A DNA stretch of 64,000 bases from Chitinophaga alhagiae (GTDB taxonomy: Bacteria; Bacteroidota; Bacteroidia; Chitinophagales; Chitinophagaceae). A program made the translations under genes and the position numbers. The DNA lies in assembly GCF_003568665.1 (NCBI RefSeq), contig NZ_QXMH01000005.1:248001-312000 (forward strand), read 5' to 3'. Of this stretch, positions 7,298-17,193 are shown piece after piece (position 1 is the stretch's first letter; every line of letters starts with the position of its first letter). The notes under the pieces were generated by a model. It did not search any database. It had not been told where the DNA came from and saw only the letters and a program-made list of their open reading frames with translations.

Positions 7298-8671
7298 TTA
7301 AGGTTTATACGGAAAATACGGTGCGTCCGCCCGGGATGCGGTGGCAAGCAGTGCGCGCATTTTTTTGACTACCGCGGGGTGGGCCGCGGCTACATTGTTC
7401 TTTTCGCCGGCGTCAGCGTCCAGGTTGTACAGCTCCATTGCTTCCTCCTGCCCGCCGGGCGTGTTTTTGATCACGGCCTTCCAGTTGCGGTAGCGGATGG
7501 CCCGCGCATCCAGCCAGTTACGCGGTGTTGTGGCGCCGGGCTTGTTCCAGTTATAATTGTACACGTAAAACTCCCAGTACAGGTGGTCATGAACGGCTTG
7601 CCGCCCTTTGCCGGCGAGCAACGGGTACAGGGAAATGCCGTCTGTACCGGCCGGCGTTGCGATGCCCGCCACCGTGCAAAGCGTGGGCAGCAGGTCCCAC
7701 GCGGCGGCCATATGGCCCGTGGTTTGGCCGGGCTTTATCACGCCGGGCCACCATGCAATGAGCGGCGCCCGTATACCGCCTTCGTACAGCGTGGTCTTAT
7801 GCCCGCGGAAGTGGCCGTTGCTGTGAAAGAATTTAGCAAAGCCGGGGTTGGCCCCATTATCGCTGGTAAACAGCACCAGGGTGTTCTTATCCAGCCCTTT
7901 TTGCCGCAGCAGCTGCAGGATGCGGCCCACGTCCGCGTCCAGCAGGGATATCATGGCGGCGTAGTTCCTGAACTGCTCCGGCCAGTCTTTCCCGGCGTAT
8001 TGCGAGTTATCCGGGATCACATGTTTGCCGTGCGGGATGGTGTAAGGCAGGTAGAGGAAAAAGGGCTGCCGCGGTGTGCTTTCTTCCAGGAACCGCATGG
8101 TCTTTTCCACGAACAGGTGATGGCTGTAGGCGCCGGTAGCGCCGTTCCCGTTTTGCGGCAGCATCACCTTTTTGCCGTTCTCGTAGAGGAATGGCGGGAA
8201 ATAGTTGTGGGCCTGTATCTGGTCAAGATAGCCGTAGCTGTAATCAAAGCCCTGCGTATCGGGGCCATGACCTTCGCCGCCCAATCCCCATTTGCCGATG
8301 AGCCCGGTGCGGTAACCGGCTTTTTGCAGCAGTTCCGCTATGGTTACTTTATTACCCGGCATAGCGGGGTCTTCCTGGCTGTCAGTCAGGAAGTTGCCCC
8401 GTATGGCGGTATGGCCGGTGTGCCTGCCGGTCAGCAGCGCTTCGCGCGAGGGCGCGCAAACGGTGCTGCCGGCGTAGTACCCGGTAAAGCGCAGCCCGTT
8501 CTTCGCCAGGGCGTCTATATGCGGCGTTTGTATTTGCTGCTGGCCGTAGCAGCCCAGGTCTCCGTAGCCCATATCGTCCGCCAGTATAAGTATGATGTTA
8601 GGCTTTGGCGCCTGCTGCGGTTTGCCGGGTATGCCCACGGCCAGCAATACAAAAAGAATAAATATGCGCAT
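7298..8671 (-). CDS. Secreted arylsulfatase-family sulfatase
   Basis: The 457-residue protein begins with a signal peptide (MRIFILFVLLAVGIPG). Type I sulfatase hallmarks follow: Asp32-Asp33 in LADDMGYGD for the calcium ion, and CAPSR (Cys72) within TVCAPSREALLTGRHTG, the C-x-P-S-R signature in which Cys is turned into formylglycine. Later metal-site residues lie in SDNGANPG. No sulfatase-maturing anSME gene is in the window. The gene lies 8 bp after the GH74-like gene and 10 bp before the phosphodiesterase gene, in the SusCD operon. The true substrate is probably a sulfated glycan; some members act on phosphate esters. Confidence 0.9.
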   Translation of the reverse strand: MRIFILFVLLAVGIPGKPQQAPKPNIILILADDMGYGDLGCYGQQQIQTPHIDALAKNGLRFTGYYAGSTVCAPSREALLTGRHTGHTAIRGNFLTDSQEDPAMPGNKVTIAELLQKAGYRTGLIGKWGLGGEGHGPDTQGFDYSYGYLDQIQAHNYFPPFLYENGKKVMLPQNGNGATGAYSHHLFVEKTMRFLEESTPRQPFFLYLPYTIPHGKHVIPDNSQYAGKDWPEQFRNYAAMISLLDADVGRILQLLRQKGLDKNTLVLFTSDNGANPGFAKFFHSNGHFRGHKTTLYEGGIRAPLIAWWPGVIKPGQTTGHMAAAWDLLPTLCTVAGIATPAGTDGISLYPLLAGKGRQAVHDHLYWEFYVYNYNWNKPGATTPRNWLDARAIRYRNWKAVIKNTPGGQEEAMELYNLDADAGEKNNVAAAHPAVVKKMRALLATASRADAPYFPYKP

Positions 8672-8679
8672 GATATGAT

Positions 8680-10806
8680 CTATGGTTGTCCATACATGAC
8701 TCCACGGCCGCCGGTACCTACGTAAACGCGGCCGAATACCTGCCTGTCTCCCGCCAGCCCTTTCACGCCGGCCGGGAATTTCTGCGTGCCGTTGTCTATC
8801 TGGTCCCAGGTAGCGCCCAGGTCTGTAGACCGGTACATGCCCTTCAGCCCAGACACGGTGCCGTAGCAAAACAGCGTGGGCGTGGTGCTGCCGGAGGCCG
8901 GCGCGCCCCATGCAAACGCGGTGGCGGTGGTGAGCGCGGTTACCTTGGTAAAGGTAGTGCCGCCGTTGGTGGTCTTGTAAAGCCCGTTGTTGTCCAGGCT
9001 GACCCATACTTCTCCATTGGCGCCGGGCCTTGCCGCTACAAACAGGTAAGCGTTTTTATTGGGTATGGCCGTAGCGTTCTTTTGTATCCAGGTAGCACCG
9101 CCGTCTGTTGACGCGTAGAGGTAGCCGGTCTTATAAATATAGAACGTATTCCCGTTTACAGCATCCGCCGCCAGCGAAAAGTCTTTACTCCAGACATCGA
9201 TGGCGTTCACCGCCCCGGTAGGCGCACCGGTGGCGGCAGACCAGGAGTTGCCGCGGTTGGTGCTGTAATACACCGCGCCGCTGCTGCCGCCGGCTATGTA
9301 CACCATCTTATCCGGGTTGGTGGCGGAAATGGCAATACGGCCCAGCTTCACGCCGGCGGGCAGGGTGCGCGTGGTCCAGGAAGTGCCGCTGTTGCTGGAA
9401 GTGGCCAGTATGGTGCCGGTACCGTCGTTGCCGGAGGCGCCCAGGATGGCAATGTTGGCCGGCGTGGTTTCGCAATAGGCAATGCTGAAGCCTTCGTTGA
9501 TATTGTAAAGCCGCGCGGCGGGGTACACCGTCACATCATCATGCCGGAAGCCGAACACGTCTGCCAGCCCGGAGTAGAGAGACACGGTGCCCGGCGGCGC
9601 GGTCAGGGTGAGCACCACGGTTTCTTCATCTCCCTTGATGCGGGTGGTCCATGCTACAGAGCCGGCGGCCCATGCATTGGAGGTGAACCATACGCCGAAC
9701 CAGTCTGTATAGTACAGGTCTCCATGGTGCAGCGGGTCAAAGGCCAGCGCGGAGGTGGCGCTGGAGAACCAGCTGTTGGGCCACCAGGGGGCTTCCAGTG
9801 TTTTGGTGATGGGCAGCGCGGTGGTGTTCATCTGCTGCCAGGTAGCGCCGCCGTCTGAAGAGCGGTACAAGGGGTTGTTGAAAGTGGAATAACGCTGGCA
9901 TACGGCTATTTTCTGGTAATCATAGGCTTCTACCGCCAGGCCGCAATAGTTTTTGTTGGCGCCGCCGGCGGGCGTAATGTCACTCCAGCTGCTGCCGTTC
10001 CATACGCTAACGCCGGTAGTGTGCGCTACGTAGAGCTTGCCGCCTGCCACTACCATGCGGTTGGGCGAGGCGGGCGCGCCGCTCATGGCGGAGAAGGTAG
10101 TACCGCCATCGGTACTGCGGTAAACGCCGGTGCCGGGAATGCCCGCGTACACTGTGGCAGAGCGGCCGCTGGTGCTGGTAGCGGGGTCTATGGCCACGCT
10201 GCGCACGCCTTTGGCGCCGTTGGGCACGGTGGTGATCTTTGTCCACGTGCTGCCGGTGTTGGTGCTGCGGTACAGGCCGTCTGTACGGGTGCCGGCATAC
10301 ACCACGGTGCTGGTGAGCGAGTCTACTGCCAGGCATTCTCCTGCCCAGCGCAGGTCTCCGTTACCGTCGTAAGTGGTGGAGAATACCTTGCTCCAGTTAA
10401 CGCCCCTGTCGTTAGAGCGGTACACACCGTCGTTGAGGGCCAGGTAGATCCTGTCCGGCGCGTTGGCATCCAGCGCCATGCCGTCTACGCGGATGGTGCT
10501 AATACCGTCCAGCATGGGTATCCAGCGCTGGTTGGTGCCATCCCATTTGTAAGCGCCGCCCACGTCCGTACGCACGTACATGCGGTTGCCCTGGGTGGGG
10601 TGAATGGCAATGCCGGTTACATAGCCGCCACCGCCAATGGCCACGTTGTTCCAGTTGTAAGGCACTACAGACGCAATGCCGGCGCCGCCCGCGGCGGAGC
10701 GTTCTCCGCTCAGTACGCCTTTTTCGAGCTTGCCGCTCATTTTTTTGCAGGCAATACCCTGCCCTATTGCAATGCTGATTGCAAGCAGTATGAAAGTGTT
10801 TTTCAT
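8680..10806 (-). CDS. GH74-like seven-bladed propeller glycosidase (BNR-repeat protein), lipoprotein
   Basis: The 708-residue protein starts with a lipoprotein signal (GQGIAC, Cys20). The family opening is clear: NVAIGGGGYVTGIAIHP and YVRTDVGGAYKWD, where Asp81 matches the first catalytic Asp of GH74. Repeated Asp-box motifs (STDGGTTF, SSDGGATW, STNRGNSW, STDGGATW, STDLGATW) show two stacked beta-propellers. A second family region, SGLADVFGFRHDD (about 412-423), should hold the other catalytic Asp. GH74 enzymes cut beta-glucan backbones such as xyloglucan. Co-occurrence with a sulfatase and a phosphodiesterase is unusual for xyloglucan loci, so the substrate may differ. It follows susD by 44 bp in the same operon. 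Confidence 0.8.
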   Translation of the reverse strand: MKNTFILLAISIAIGQGIACKKMSGKLEKGVLSGERSAAGGAGIASVVPYNWNNVAIGGGGYVTGIAIHPTQGNRMYVRTDVGGAYKWDGTNQRWIPMLDGISTIRVDGMALDANAPDRIYLALNDGVYRSNDRGVNWSKVFSTTYDGNGDLRWAGECLAVDSLTSTVVYAGTRTDGLYRSTNTGSTWTKITTVPNGAKGVRSVAIDPATSTSGRSATVYAGIPGTGVYRSTDGGTTFSAMSGAPASPNRMVVAGGKLYVAHTTGVSVWNGSSWSDITPAGGANKNYCGLAVEAYDYQKIAVCQRYSTFNNPLYRSSDGGATWQQMNTTALPITKTLEAPWWPNSWFSSATSALAFDPLHHGDLYYTDWFGVWFTSNAWAAGSVAWTTRIKGDEETVVLTLTAPPGTVSLYSGLADVFGFRHDDVTVYPAARLYNINEGFSIAYCETTPANIAILGASGNDGTGTILATSSNSGTSWTTRTLPAGVKLGRIAISATNPDKMVYIAGGSSGAVYYSTNRGNSWSAATGAPTGAVNAIDVWSKDFSLAADAVNGNTFYIYKTGYLYASTDGGATWIQKNATAIPNKNAYLFVAARPGANGEVWVSLDNNGLYKTTNGGTTFTKVTALTTATAFAWGAPASGSTTPTLFCYGTVSGLKGMYRSTDLGATWDQIDNGTQKFPAGVKGLAGDRQVFGRVYVGTGGRGVMYGQP

Positions 10807-10850
10807 AACTAAATTTTGGAGGTTATTTAAATAGTGGTTTCATATGCGGG

Positions 10851-12491
10851 TTAATAATTCGGGTTTTGAACGATCTTGTCATTTTGTGCTATTACGCTTT
10901 GCGGAATGGGCATCAGGTAATTTTTGGCCGGGTCAAACGCAATTTTGCCGCCGCCTGCATTTACTTTTTCATATACCAGCTGGCCTGCTACGGATGTGAT
11001 CTTCATAGCGCGCAGCGGTTTGCTGAATACCTGTTCTGCTGTTCTCCACCGCCAGAGGTCAAAGAGGCGCTTGCCTTCAAAAGCCAGCTCTACCCTGCGC
11101 TCCCGCCGTATCCTGGCGCGCATGCCTGCCTGGTCGAGACCGGCGGGCAGGTCCGGCAGACCGGCTCTTTTCCTGATCTTGTTCATGGCGTTGTACACGG
11201 TAATATCCGGCCCCGCTGCTTCGTTCTGCGCTTCGGCATAGTTGAGCAGCACTTCCGCATAGCGCCATACAATGGCGTTGGCGCCGCTGCTGATGCCGGG
11301 TACCTGGGCGGGGTCCAGCATTTTTTTCATGAAGTAGCCGGTGCGGCCTTTGCCGCCTGCGCCGGAGGCATCCAGTTCGTTGTTGTTATTGGGCACGCCC
11401 AGGCGGGTGAAGATGGTGCCGTTCTTCCATTTGGCGCCGTCGTAGATGATGGAGGCGGCAAAGCGCTTGTCCCGGTTGGCGTATGGATTGGCGGGGTCAA
11501 AGGCGGCGGAGCCTTCCGCTTCGGTTTTGCCGTCCAGGAACTCGTAATCGTCTACCAGGTCTTGCGTGGGGTTTACGGCGCCCCAGCCGGTACCGTCTGA
11601 TACCCGCACGGGGTTCCAGTATTTTTCCCGGATGTGGCCGCGGATGTTGGCGGCATATTGCACGTCAAAGATCACTTCCACATTATTTTCATTGGCCGGG
11701 AGGAACAGGGCTTCGTAATCCGGGAACAGATCGTACCCGGCGTCAGCCGTCATGATCTTCAGATTGGTAGCGGCAGCGTCCTGCCATTTTCCCGCATACA
11801 GCTCCAGCTCTCCTTTCAAAGCCCAGGCCGCGCCTTTGGTGGCCCTGCCGGCTTCCTGCGGCTTTACTTTCAAAGGCAGGTCAGCGGCTGCTTCTTCGCA
11901 TTCTTTCTGGATAAAGGCCACACATTCCTCGTAGGTGTTGCGGGCATAGAAAATATCATCGCCCTGCTCTGCCTGGTTTAAAGGAATAGTGATAAGGGGC
12001 ACGCCGCCGTAAATATCCATCAGCGATTTATAGAAATACGCGCGCAGGAAACGGGCCTGGGCCAGCAACGGTTTTTTCTGGGCATCGTCAAACTCCGCGG
12101 GCGTTACGTTCTTGATGAACAGGTTGCACTTGCGGATGTTGGCGTACATGTTCTTCCAGTGCGGCGTGAAGATGGGCGCGGAGGGGCCGTAAGAGCCTTG
12201 CGCAAAGTTCTCGTAAGAGGGTATGCCGGACAGCGGGCCGCTGATGCTGTTATCCGAAAAATTGTCTAACGGGTCATTGCTGATCTCAGACGGGTAGTTG
12301 GTAAACACGGTAGACTGCGGGCCGGGATTCACGTTGTTGTAAATATCATTCAGGAACAGGCCGGCATTGGCCGGCGAGCTCCAGATGGCCGCGTCTGTCA
12401 ACTGGTCTGTTGGGTCTATGTTGAGATTTTTGTCGCAGGCAGTGATAAAACATGCTCCCGCAACGATGTATATGAGGTGTAAGTATTTCAT
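10851..12491 (-). CDS. SusD/RagB-family outer-membrane glycan-binding lipoprotein
   Basis: The 546-residue protein has a lipoprotein signal (GACFITAC) followed by DKNLNIDPTDQLTDAAIWSSPANAGLFLNDIYNNV, the typical SusD N-terminus. TPR-like helices lie in the middle (KPLLAQARFLRAYFYKSLMDIYGGVPLI), and the C-terminus has RRERRVELAFEGKRLFDLWRWRTAE and YLMPIPQSVIAQN, both SusD signatures. It forms the lid of the SusC channel and binds the oligomer at the cell surface. It lies 22 bp after susC. The start at 12491 (MKYLHL) gives the correct signal peptide length. Confidence 0.95.
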   Translation of the reverse strand: MKYLHLIYIVAGACFITACDKNLNIDPTDQLTDAAIWSSPANAGLFLNDIYNNVNPGPQSTVFTNYPSEISNDPLDNFSDNSISGPLSGIPSYENFAQGSYGPSAPIFTPHWKNMYANIRKCNLFIKNVTPAEFDDAQKKPLLAQARFLRAYFYKSLMDIYGGVPLITIPLNQAEQGDDIFYARNTYEECVAFIQKECEEAAADLPLKVKPQEAGRATKGAAWALKGELELYAGKWQDAAATNLKIMTADAGYDLFPDYEALFLPANENNVEVIFDVQYAANIRGHIREKYWNPVRVSDGTGWGAVNPTQDLVDDYEFLDGKTEAEGSAAFDPANPYANRDKRFAASIIYDGAKWKNGTIFTRLGVPNNNNELDASGAGGKGRTGYFMKKMLDPAQVPGISSGANAIVWRYAEVLLNYAEAQNEAAGPDITVYNAMNKIRKRAGLPDLPAGLDQAGMRARIRRERRVELAFEGKRLFDLWRWRTAEQVFSKPLRAMKITSVAGQLVYEKVNAGGGKIAFDPAKNYLMPIPQSVIAQNDKIVQNPNY

Positions 12492-12513
12492 TATTGATAG
12501 CAATTAACGGTTG

Positions 12514-15500
12514 TTAGAAATTGGCGTTCAGGCCGAAAGAGAACACCTTTTGCTGGAAATAGTAACGGGCCCTTTTACTGGCGCTGCTCACCCCTATTTC
12601 CGGGTCCAGGTATTTTTCCGCGGAGAAGGTCAGCAGGTTCTGCGCGGCCGTGTATATGCGGATGGATGAAATCTTGAGCCTGTTCATCAAAGACTTTGGC
12701 AGGGTGTAACCCAGCTCTATGTTCTTCAGGCGCAGGTACGAGCCGTCCCGCTGCCAGAAAGAAGATACCTGCTGGCTGTTGGTGCTGGGAGACGGCAGGA
12801 TGACGGGGTATTTGGCATTCCTGTTCTCGGGCGTCCAGTAGTCCAGCTGCTCTTCAAATATCTTGGCGCCGTTGAAGTACGGCAGCGCCGCTTCATTGGT
12901 GAGCTGGAAGCTGCTTTGCGTAGCGCCCTGCCAGAGCATGCCCAGGTCTACCCCATGCCAGCCGGCGTTGAGGGTGAGGCCGAATATCACCTGCGGAAAG
13001 GCCGGGTGGCCGATCACCACCTGGTCATCGTCCGTGATCTTTTTATCCCCGTTGATGTCTGCATACCTGATATCTCCCGGGCGCAGGGTGCCGAACTGTT
13101 TAGGCGCGGCGTTGATCTCTTCCTGCGACTGGAAAAGCCCGATGGCCTGGAGGCCGAACTGGGTATCCAGCGGGCGGCCGGTGCGGCTGCGGTTGGGATT
13201 GTTGAGCGTGGCCGCATTTTCAAAGGTTTGTACCAGCTTGTTTTTGGCGTAGGAAAAGTTAAGCCCGCCGCTGAAATTGATGCCGTTGTTGAAAACATGC
13301 GAGGTATTGAGCGAGAAATCAAACCCTTTGTTGTCCATCACCCCCGCGTTCACCTGCGAAATGCCGATGCCGTATTCTACCGGTACCACGGCGTTGGGGC
13401 TTACCAGCATATCCGAGCGTCTTTCTTTAAAGAAGTCCAGCTCAAAGCCCAGCTTTCCGCCGAAGAGCATCCCTTCCAGGCCTATATCCGTTTTCCTGGC
13501 CGTTTCCCATGTAATGCCGGGGTTCGGCTCGTTCCGTTCAAAAGCGCCCTGCACCTGTGTGAACTGCGTGCCGCCAAAGATGTAGCTGCTGTTGATGCCG
13601 TAGCTGCTCAGGTACTGGAAGGCGGAACCGGCCAGGTTGCCGGAAATACCGTAAGACGCGCGGAGTTTCAGGTTGTCTATCCAGCTGTAGTTGTCTTTGA
13701 TAAAGTGCTCTTCAGACAGCCGCCACCCGAGGGAAAAGGCCGGGAAGAAGGCAAAACGTTTGCCGGGGGCGAAGAAATAATGCCCGTCGTACCGGCCGGA
13801 AAGTTCCACCAGGTATTTCTGCGCATAGTCATACCCAACGCGGTATACAAACCCCATTTGTTTGTAGGAGCCGGAGGAGCCGCTGTTGTCCAGGTCGTTT
13901 TTGGAAGGGCTGCCCAGTGACAGTTCATCCAGGTTCACCTGGTAGTTGAGCCGGGAGGCGCCAAACTGGTTGTTGTTGCCTTGCCGCAGCTCCGCTACGC
14001 CCAGCAGGTTGATGCTGTGTTTGCCAAAAGTATTTTTATAGGTAAGGTAGCCTTGCAGCGTGGTGTTCACCGCTTCTTCAAAACCCTGGTTCAGGCTGGG
14101 GGCCGCCACGCCGGACCTGGTAGGTACAAATTCATCTGCCGCGTTCAGGGAGTAGATGTTGTACGGCAGCTGCCATTGTTTGCCGGTAGCATAGTTCTTG
14201 TCATAGGCGCCCACAGCTTTCAGCGCCAGGCCGGGAATAGCCGCTATCTGCTGCTCAATGGACAGCTGGGTGTACAGCGTGTTCTTGTTATCCCGGTTGT
14301 AACCGCTTTCATAAATGGAAGGCAGCAGCGTATTGCCCGGCAGGCCGTTGGAGAAACGCAGCTGCTGGTTGAGCAGCGGCGGGTTTTTGGTAACGGAAGT
14401 ATAGATGCCGGTACCGCTCTGCGAGCCGGGGTTCTGGGTTATTTCCAGGCTTCCCTTTACATCGAGCGATACGGTGGTAGTTTTGGTGGCGTTCACGTCT
14501 ACGTTGGTGGCCAGGTTGTAACGGCGGTAATTGATCACTTTCACAGAGCCTTGCTGGTAAAGATGGCCCAGCGAGCTGAAGAAACGGACCTTTTCAGAAC
14601 CGCCGGAAAAGGTCAGGTTCTGGCTGGTCATGGGGGCGTTGAAATCTATCACTTCCCGCAGCCAGTCGTGGTCAGGATAATGGTCCGGGTCGGCATGCGT
14701 GCGGTATTTCTCCAGTTGTTCATCCGTATAGGCCGGCGCCAGCCCCGCGTTTTTGTTGGCCGCGTTCAGGGTGGAGGCAAAGCCGTAGGCATTGAGGTAT
14801 TTGGGGTACTGGGTGGGGCGTTGCATGCCGTACCAGGTATCAAAGCTCATTTCCACTTTTCCTTCCTTGCCTCTTTTGGTGGTAATGAGCACTACGCCGT
14901 TGGCGCCTGCCAGGCCGTAGGGCGCAATGGCGGCCGCGTCTTTCAGTACCGTAATGCTTTCAATTTCGTTCGGGTTGATCTGTGAAAAGTTGCGGGGCAC
15001 GCCGTCTACAATGGTGAGCGCGCCGTTGCGGGAGCCGGTGGTGCCTACCCCCCTTACGCGCAGGGTAGCCGCGTCCGCGCCCGGCTCACCGCTGCCCTGG
15101 AAGGCCAGCACGCCGGATATGCGGCCGGCCAGGCTGTTGTTGATGTTGGCTACGGGATTTTTGGTGATCACGTCTCCTTTCAGCGTGGATACGGCGGCTG
15201 TGGTAGAGGCCTTTTTCTGCGTGCCGTACCCTACTACTATCACTTCATTGAGGCCCTGCAGCTCCTCCGGCAGGGTAATGTCCAGCGCGGTGGCGCCGTT
15301 TACCGGTACCTCTTTTGTCTGGAAACCGATATAAGACACGATCAGCGTGGCATCTGCCGGAGCGTCTACTTCGAAGCGGCCATCGGCATTGGTGACCGTG
15401 CCCATGCTGGTGCCTTTTATTTTGATAGACACGCCGGGCAAGGCGGTGCCCTTGCTGTCTCTCACAATGCCTTTCACCATCAGGAACTGCGCATGCCGGG

Positions 15501-15870
15501 AAGCCGTAATGGCGATCACGCTGTCTGACAGTACCTGGTAATTGAGGTTGGCGGGGCTTAGCAGGCTGTTCAGGATGTCTCCCAGCTTCTGCTGGCCGTT
15601 GGTGGAAAAGGTGATGTTTCTATACGGGGCTATTTCTTTTGCGTTGTAGAAGAAGCGGCAGCCGGTGGCGGTCTCTATTTTTTCCAGGGCGCTTGAAAGT
15701 TTGACATCTTTCACATTGAGTGATAGCTTTATGTCTTTCTGCGAATACACTTTTGCAGACAATTGCATGCAAAACAGAAAAACAGCCAATAGCGTAAGTC
15801 GCATAGTTCTTTCAATTTGCCTGACGTTAATGACATGGCATAGCCATCCATTAAGTAGATTTTTTTTCAT
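12514..15870 (-). CDS. SusC/RagA-family TonB-linked outer-membrane protein with STN domain
   Basis: The 1118-residue protein has, in order: a signal peptide (about residues 20-43), an STN domain (DIKLSLNVKDVKLSSALEKIETATGCRFFY and following, about 46-120), a carboxypeptidase-regulatory-like domain (KGIVRDSKGTALPGVSIKIKGT, about 133-210), a TonB-dependent plug (GLNEVIVVGYGTQKK to GVVLITTKRGKEG) and a beta-barrel ending in FSFGLNANF. The STN domain is the part that contacts a FecR anti-sigma protein, which fits the FecI/FecR pair just upstream. The protein imports oligomers across the outer membrane using TonB energy. Length is normal for the family with STN. Confidence 0.96.
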   Translation of the reverse strand: MKKNLLNGWLCHVINVRQIERTMRLTLLAVFLFCMQLSAKVYSQKDIKLSLNVKDVKLSSALEKIETATGCRFFYNAKEIAPYRNITFSTNGQQKLGDILNSLLSPANLNYQVLSDSVIAITASRHAQFLMVKGIVRDSKGTALPGVSIKIKGTSMGTVTNADGRFEVDAPADATLIVSYIGFQTKEVPVNGATALDITLPEELQGLNEVIVVGYGTQKKASTTAAVSTLKGDVITKNPVANINNSLAGRISGVLAFQGSGEPGADAATLRVRGVGTTGSRNGALTIVDGVPRNFSQINPNEIESITVLKDAAAIAPYGLAGANGVVLITTKRGKEGKVEMSFDTWYGMQRPTQYPKYLNAYGFASTLNAANKNAGLAPAYTDEQLEKYRTHADPDHYPDHDWLREVIDFNAPMTSQNLTFSGGSEKVRFFSSLGHLYQQGSVKVINYRRYNLATNVDVNATKTTTVSLDVKGSLEITQNPGSQSGTGIYTSVTKNPPLLNQQLRFSNGLPGNTLLPSIYESGYNRDNKNTLYTQLSIEQQIAAIPGLALKAVGAYDKNYATGKQWQLPYNIYSLNAADEFVPTRSGVAAPSLNQGFEEAVNTTLQGYLTYKNTFGKHSINLLGVAELRQGNNNQFGASRLNYQVNLDELSLGSPSKNDLDNSGSSGSYKQMGFVYRVGYDYAQKYLVELSGRYDGHYFFAPGKRFAFFPAFSLGWRLSEEHFIKDNYSWIDNLKLRASYGISGNLAGSAFQYLSSYGINSSYIFGGTQFTQVQGAFERNEPNPGITWETARKTDIGLEGMLFGGKLGFELDFFKERRSDMLVSPNAVVPVEYGIGISQVNAGVMDNKGFDFSLNTSHVFNNGINFSGGLNFSYAKNKLVQTFENAATLNNPNRSRTGRPLDTQFGLQAIGLFQSQEEINAAPKQFGTLRPGDIRYADINGDKKITDDDQVVIGHPAFPQVIFGLTLNAGWHGVDLGMLWQGATQSSFQLTNEAALPYFNGAKIFEEQLDYWTPENRNAKYPVILPSPSTNSQQVSSFWQRDGSYLRLKNIELGYTLPKSLMNRLKISSIRIYTAAQNLLTFSAEKYLDPEIGVSSASKRARYYFQQKVFSFGLNANF

Positions 15871-15977
15871 ACTTTTAGCTTTTATTGGTTTTTTGGAAGC
15901 CGCTCTTCACAACGATCTTCCAAATTAAATCCGGTAATTACGCGAAAGGGGGATGTTGACGCATCTCTCTTTCTTTT

Positions 15978-17048
15978 TTATCTGGTAATGGTCACTGTGT
16001 CATGATCTATGGTAAATTTGAATGGAGCAATTACCTGCAGCACTTTGAGTGCTTCTTCCAGGCTTTCGTTCTTGAATATGCCCGTTAGCTGCCAGGCCCT
16101 GATGTCTTCGTTCTTAATCATGATAGACGCATTGTACCGCCGCTCCATCATGGCCGCCAGGTTGTCAAACCGTTCGTTGCGGAAAATGAGCTTATTGTCT
16201 ATCCAGGCGGTTTCCACAATATCGTTCGTGGCCTGGAAAGGCACTACCTTTTGCGTTTCCATGGCTTCTTCCTGTAGTTCGCCAGCGGCCAGGGCCTTGT
16301 GGTACACTACCACCTTTTCATTGGGCGAGAGCAGTACCTTGCGCCCTCCGCCCCGTTTGAGCAATACTTCCAGCGCGCCCTCTATGAGGGTGGTCTCCGT
16401 GGTGGCGCCGCCCTCATAGGCTTTTACATTGAAGGTGGTGCCCAGGTCCCTGATGTCTGCCTGGGGGGTATGTACAACAAAAGCATATTTGTCGTGATGC
16501 ACCACCTTGAAGTAGGCCTCGCCGGTCAGCGTTACCACCCTGTTTTCCAGGCTGAAGTTTTTCGGATAGGTGAGCCGGCTGCCGGCGTTGAGCCATATTT
16601 CCGTACCGTCTGCCAGCGTGATCTGTGTTTTAGAGCCTTTGGGCGCTGTTATTTCGTTGATGGCGGCGGTAGTGCTTCCCGTGCCCGGTTTCAGCAGGGC
16701 AAATCCGCCCCAGGCCAGTACCGCCATCCCCACCGCGGCGGCCGCTATTTTCAGGAACGGCACGTGTTTGCGCGGGCGGGGCGCTTCCGGCTCCTGCGTA
16801 CCTTCCAGCCGTCGCAGCAGCGCCCCGTTGAGCTGCTCCGGGGCGCGGTTGTCCAGCAGCAGCTTGATCTCGTCTATAAATTCATTGGTAACATCGTCAA
16901 GGTTGTTGACGGCCTGTATCAGTTCGTAGGAATACCACAGCTCGGGGTCTTGCGTCAAAAGCGTTTTCAGCTCCTGGTCTTCTGCGGGAGTAATGGAATG
17001 GGACAATTGTTTGCCCATCAGGAACCAGATCCTGTTGGAATGTTTCAT
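15978..17048 (-). CDS. FecR-family anti-sigma factor
   Basis: The 356-residue protein has a cytoplasmic N-terminal part, one transmembrane helix (FLKIAAAAVGMAVLAWGGFALL, about 98-119), and a periplasmic FecR domain (EITAPKGSKTQITLADGTEIWLNAGSRLTYPKNF, GEAYFKVVHHDKYAFVVHTP, DLGTTFNVKAY). The C-terminus is an STN-like segment (FDNLAAMMERRYNASIMI, LTGIFKNESLEEALKVLQ), common in Bacteroidota FecR proteins. It holds the ECF sigma factor inactive until substrate-loaded SusC signals through its STN domain. It lies between the sigma gene (145 bp upstream) and susC (107 bp downstream). Confidence 0.95.
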   Translation of the reverse strand: MKHSNRIWFLMGKQLSHSITPAEDQELKTLLTQDPELWYSYELIQAVNNLDDVTNEFIDEIKLLLDNRAPEQLNGALLRRLEGTQEPEAPRPRKHVPFLKIAAAAVGMAVLAWGGFALLKPGTGSTTAAINEITAPKGSKTQITLADGTEIWLNAGSRLTYPKNFSLENRVVTLTGEAYFKVVHHDKYAFVVHTPQADIRDLGTTFNVKAYEGGATTETTLIEGALEVLLKRGGGRKVLLSPNEKVVVYHKALAAGELQEEAMETQKVVPFQATNDIVETAWIDNKLIFRNERFDNLAAMMERRYNASIMIKNEDIRAWQLTGIFKNESLEEALKVLQVIAPFKFTIDHDTVTITR

Positions 17049-17193
17049 GGATGAAAATATAAGACTTTAAACCTGTGGGAATGCCGGTGGAAACAGCTCA
17101 TAGTATGTACCAGTTTATGATAAGACAATGGAACAGGCGCATTCTACTAAGCTGGCAATAAAAAAATAATTAACGGGGAAACGGCCGCCCGGG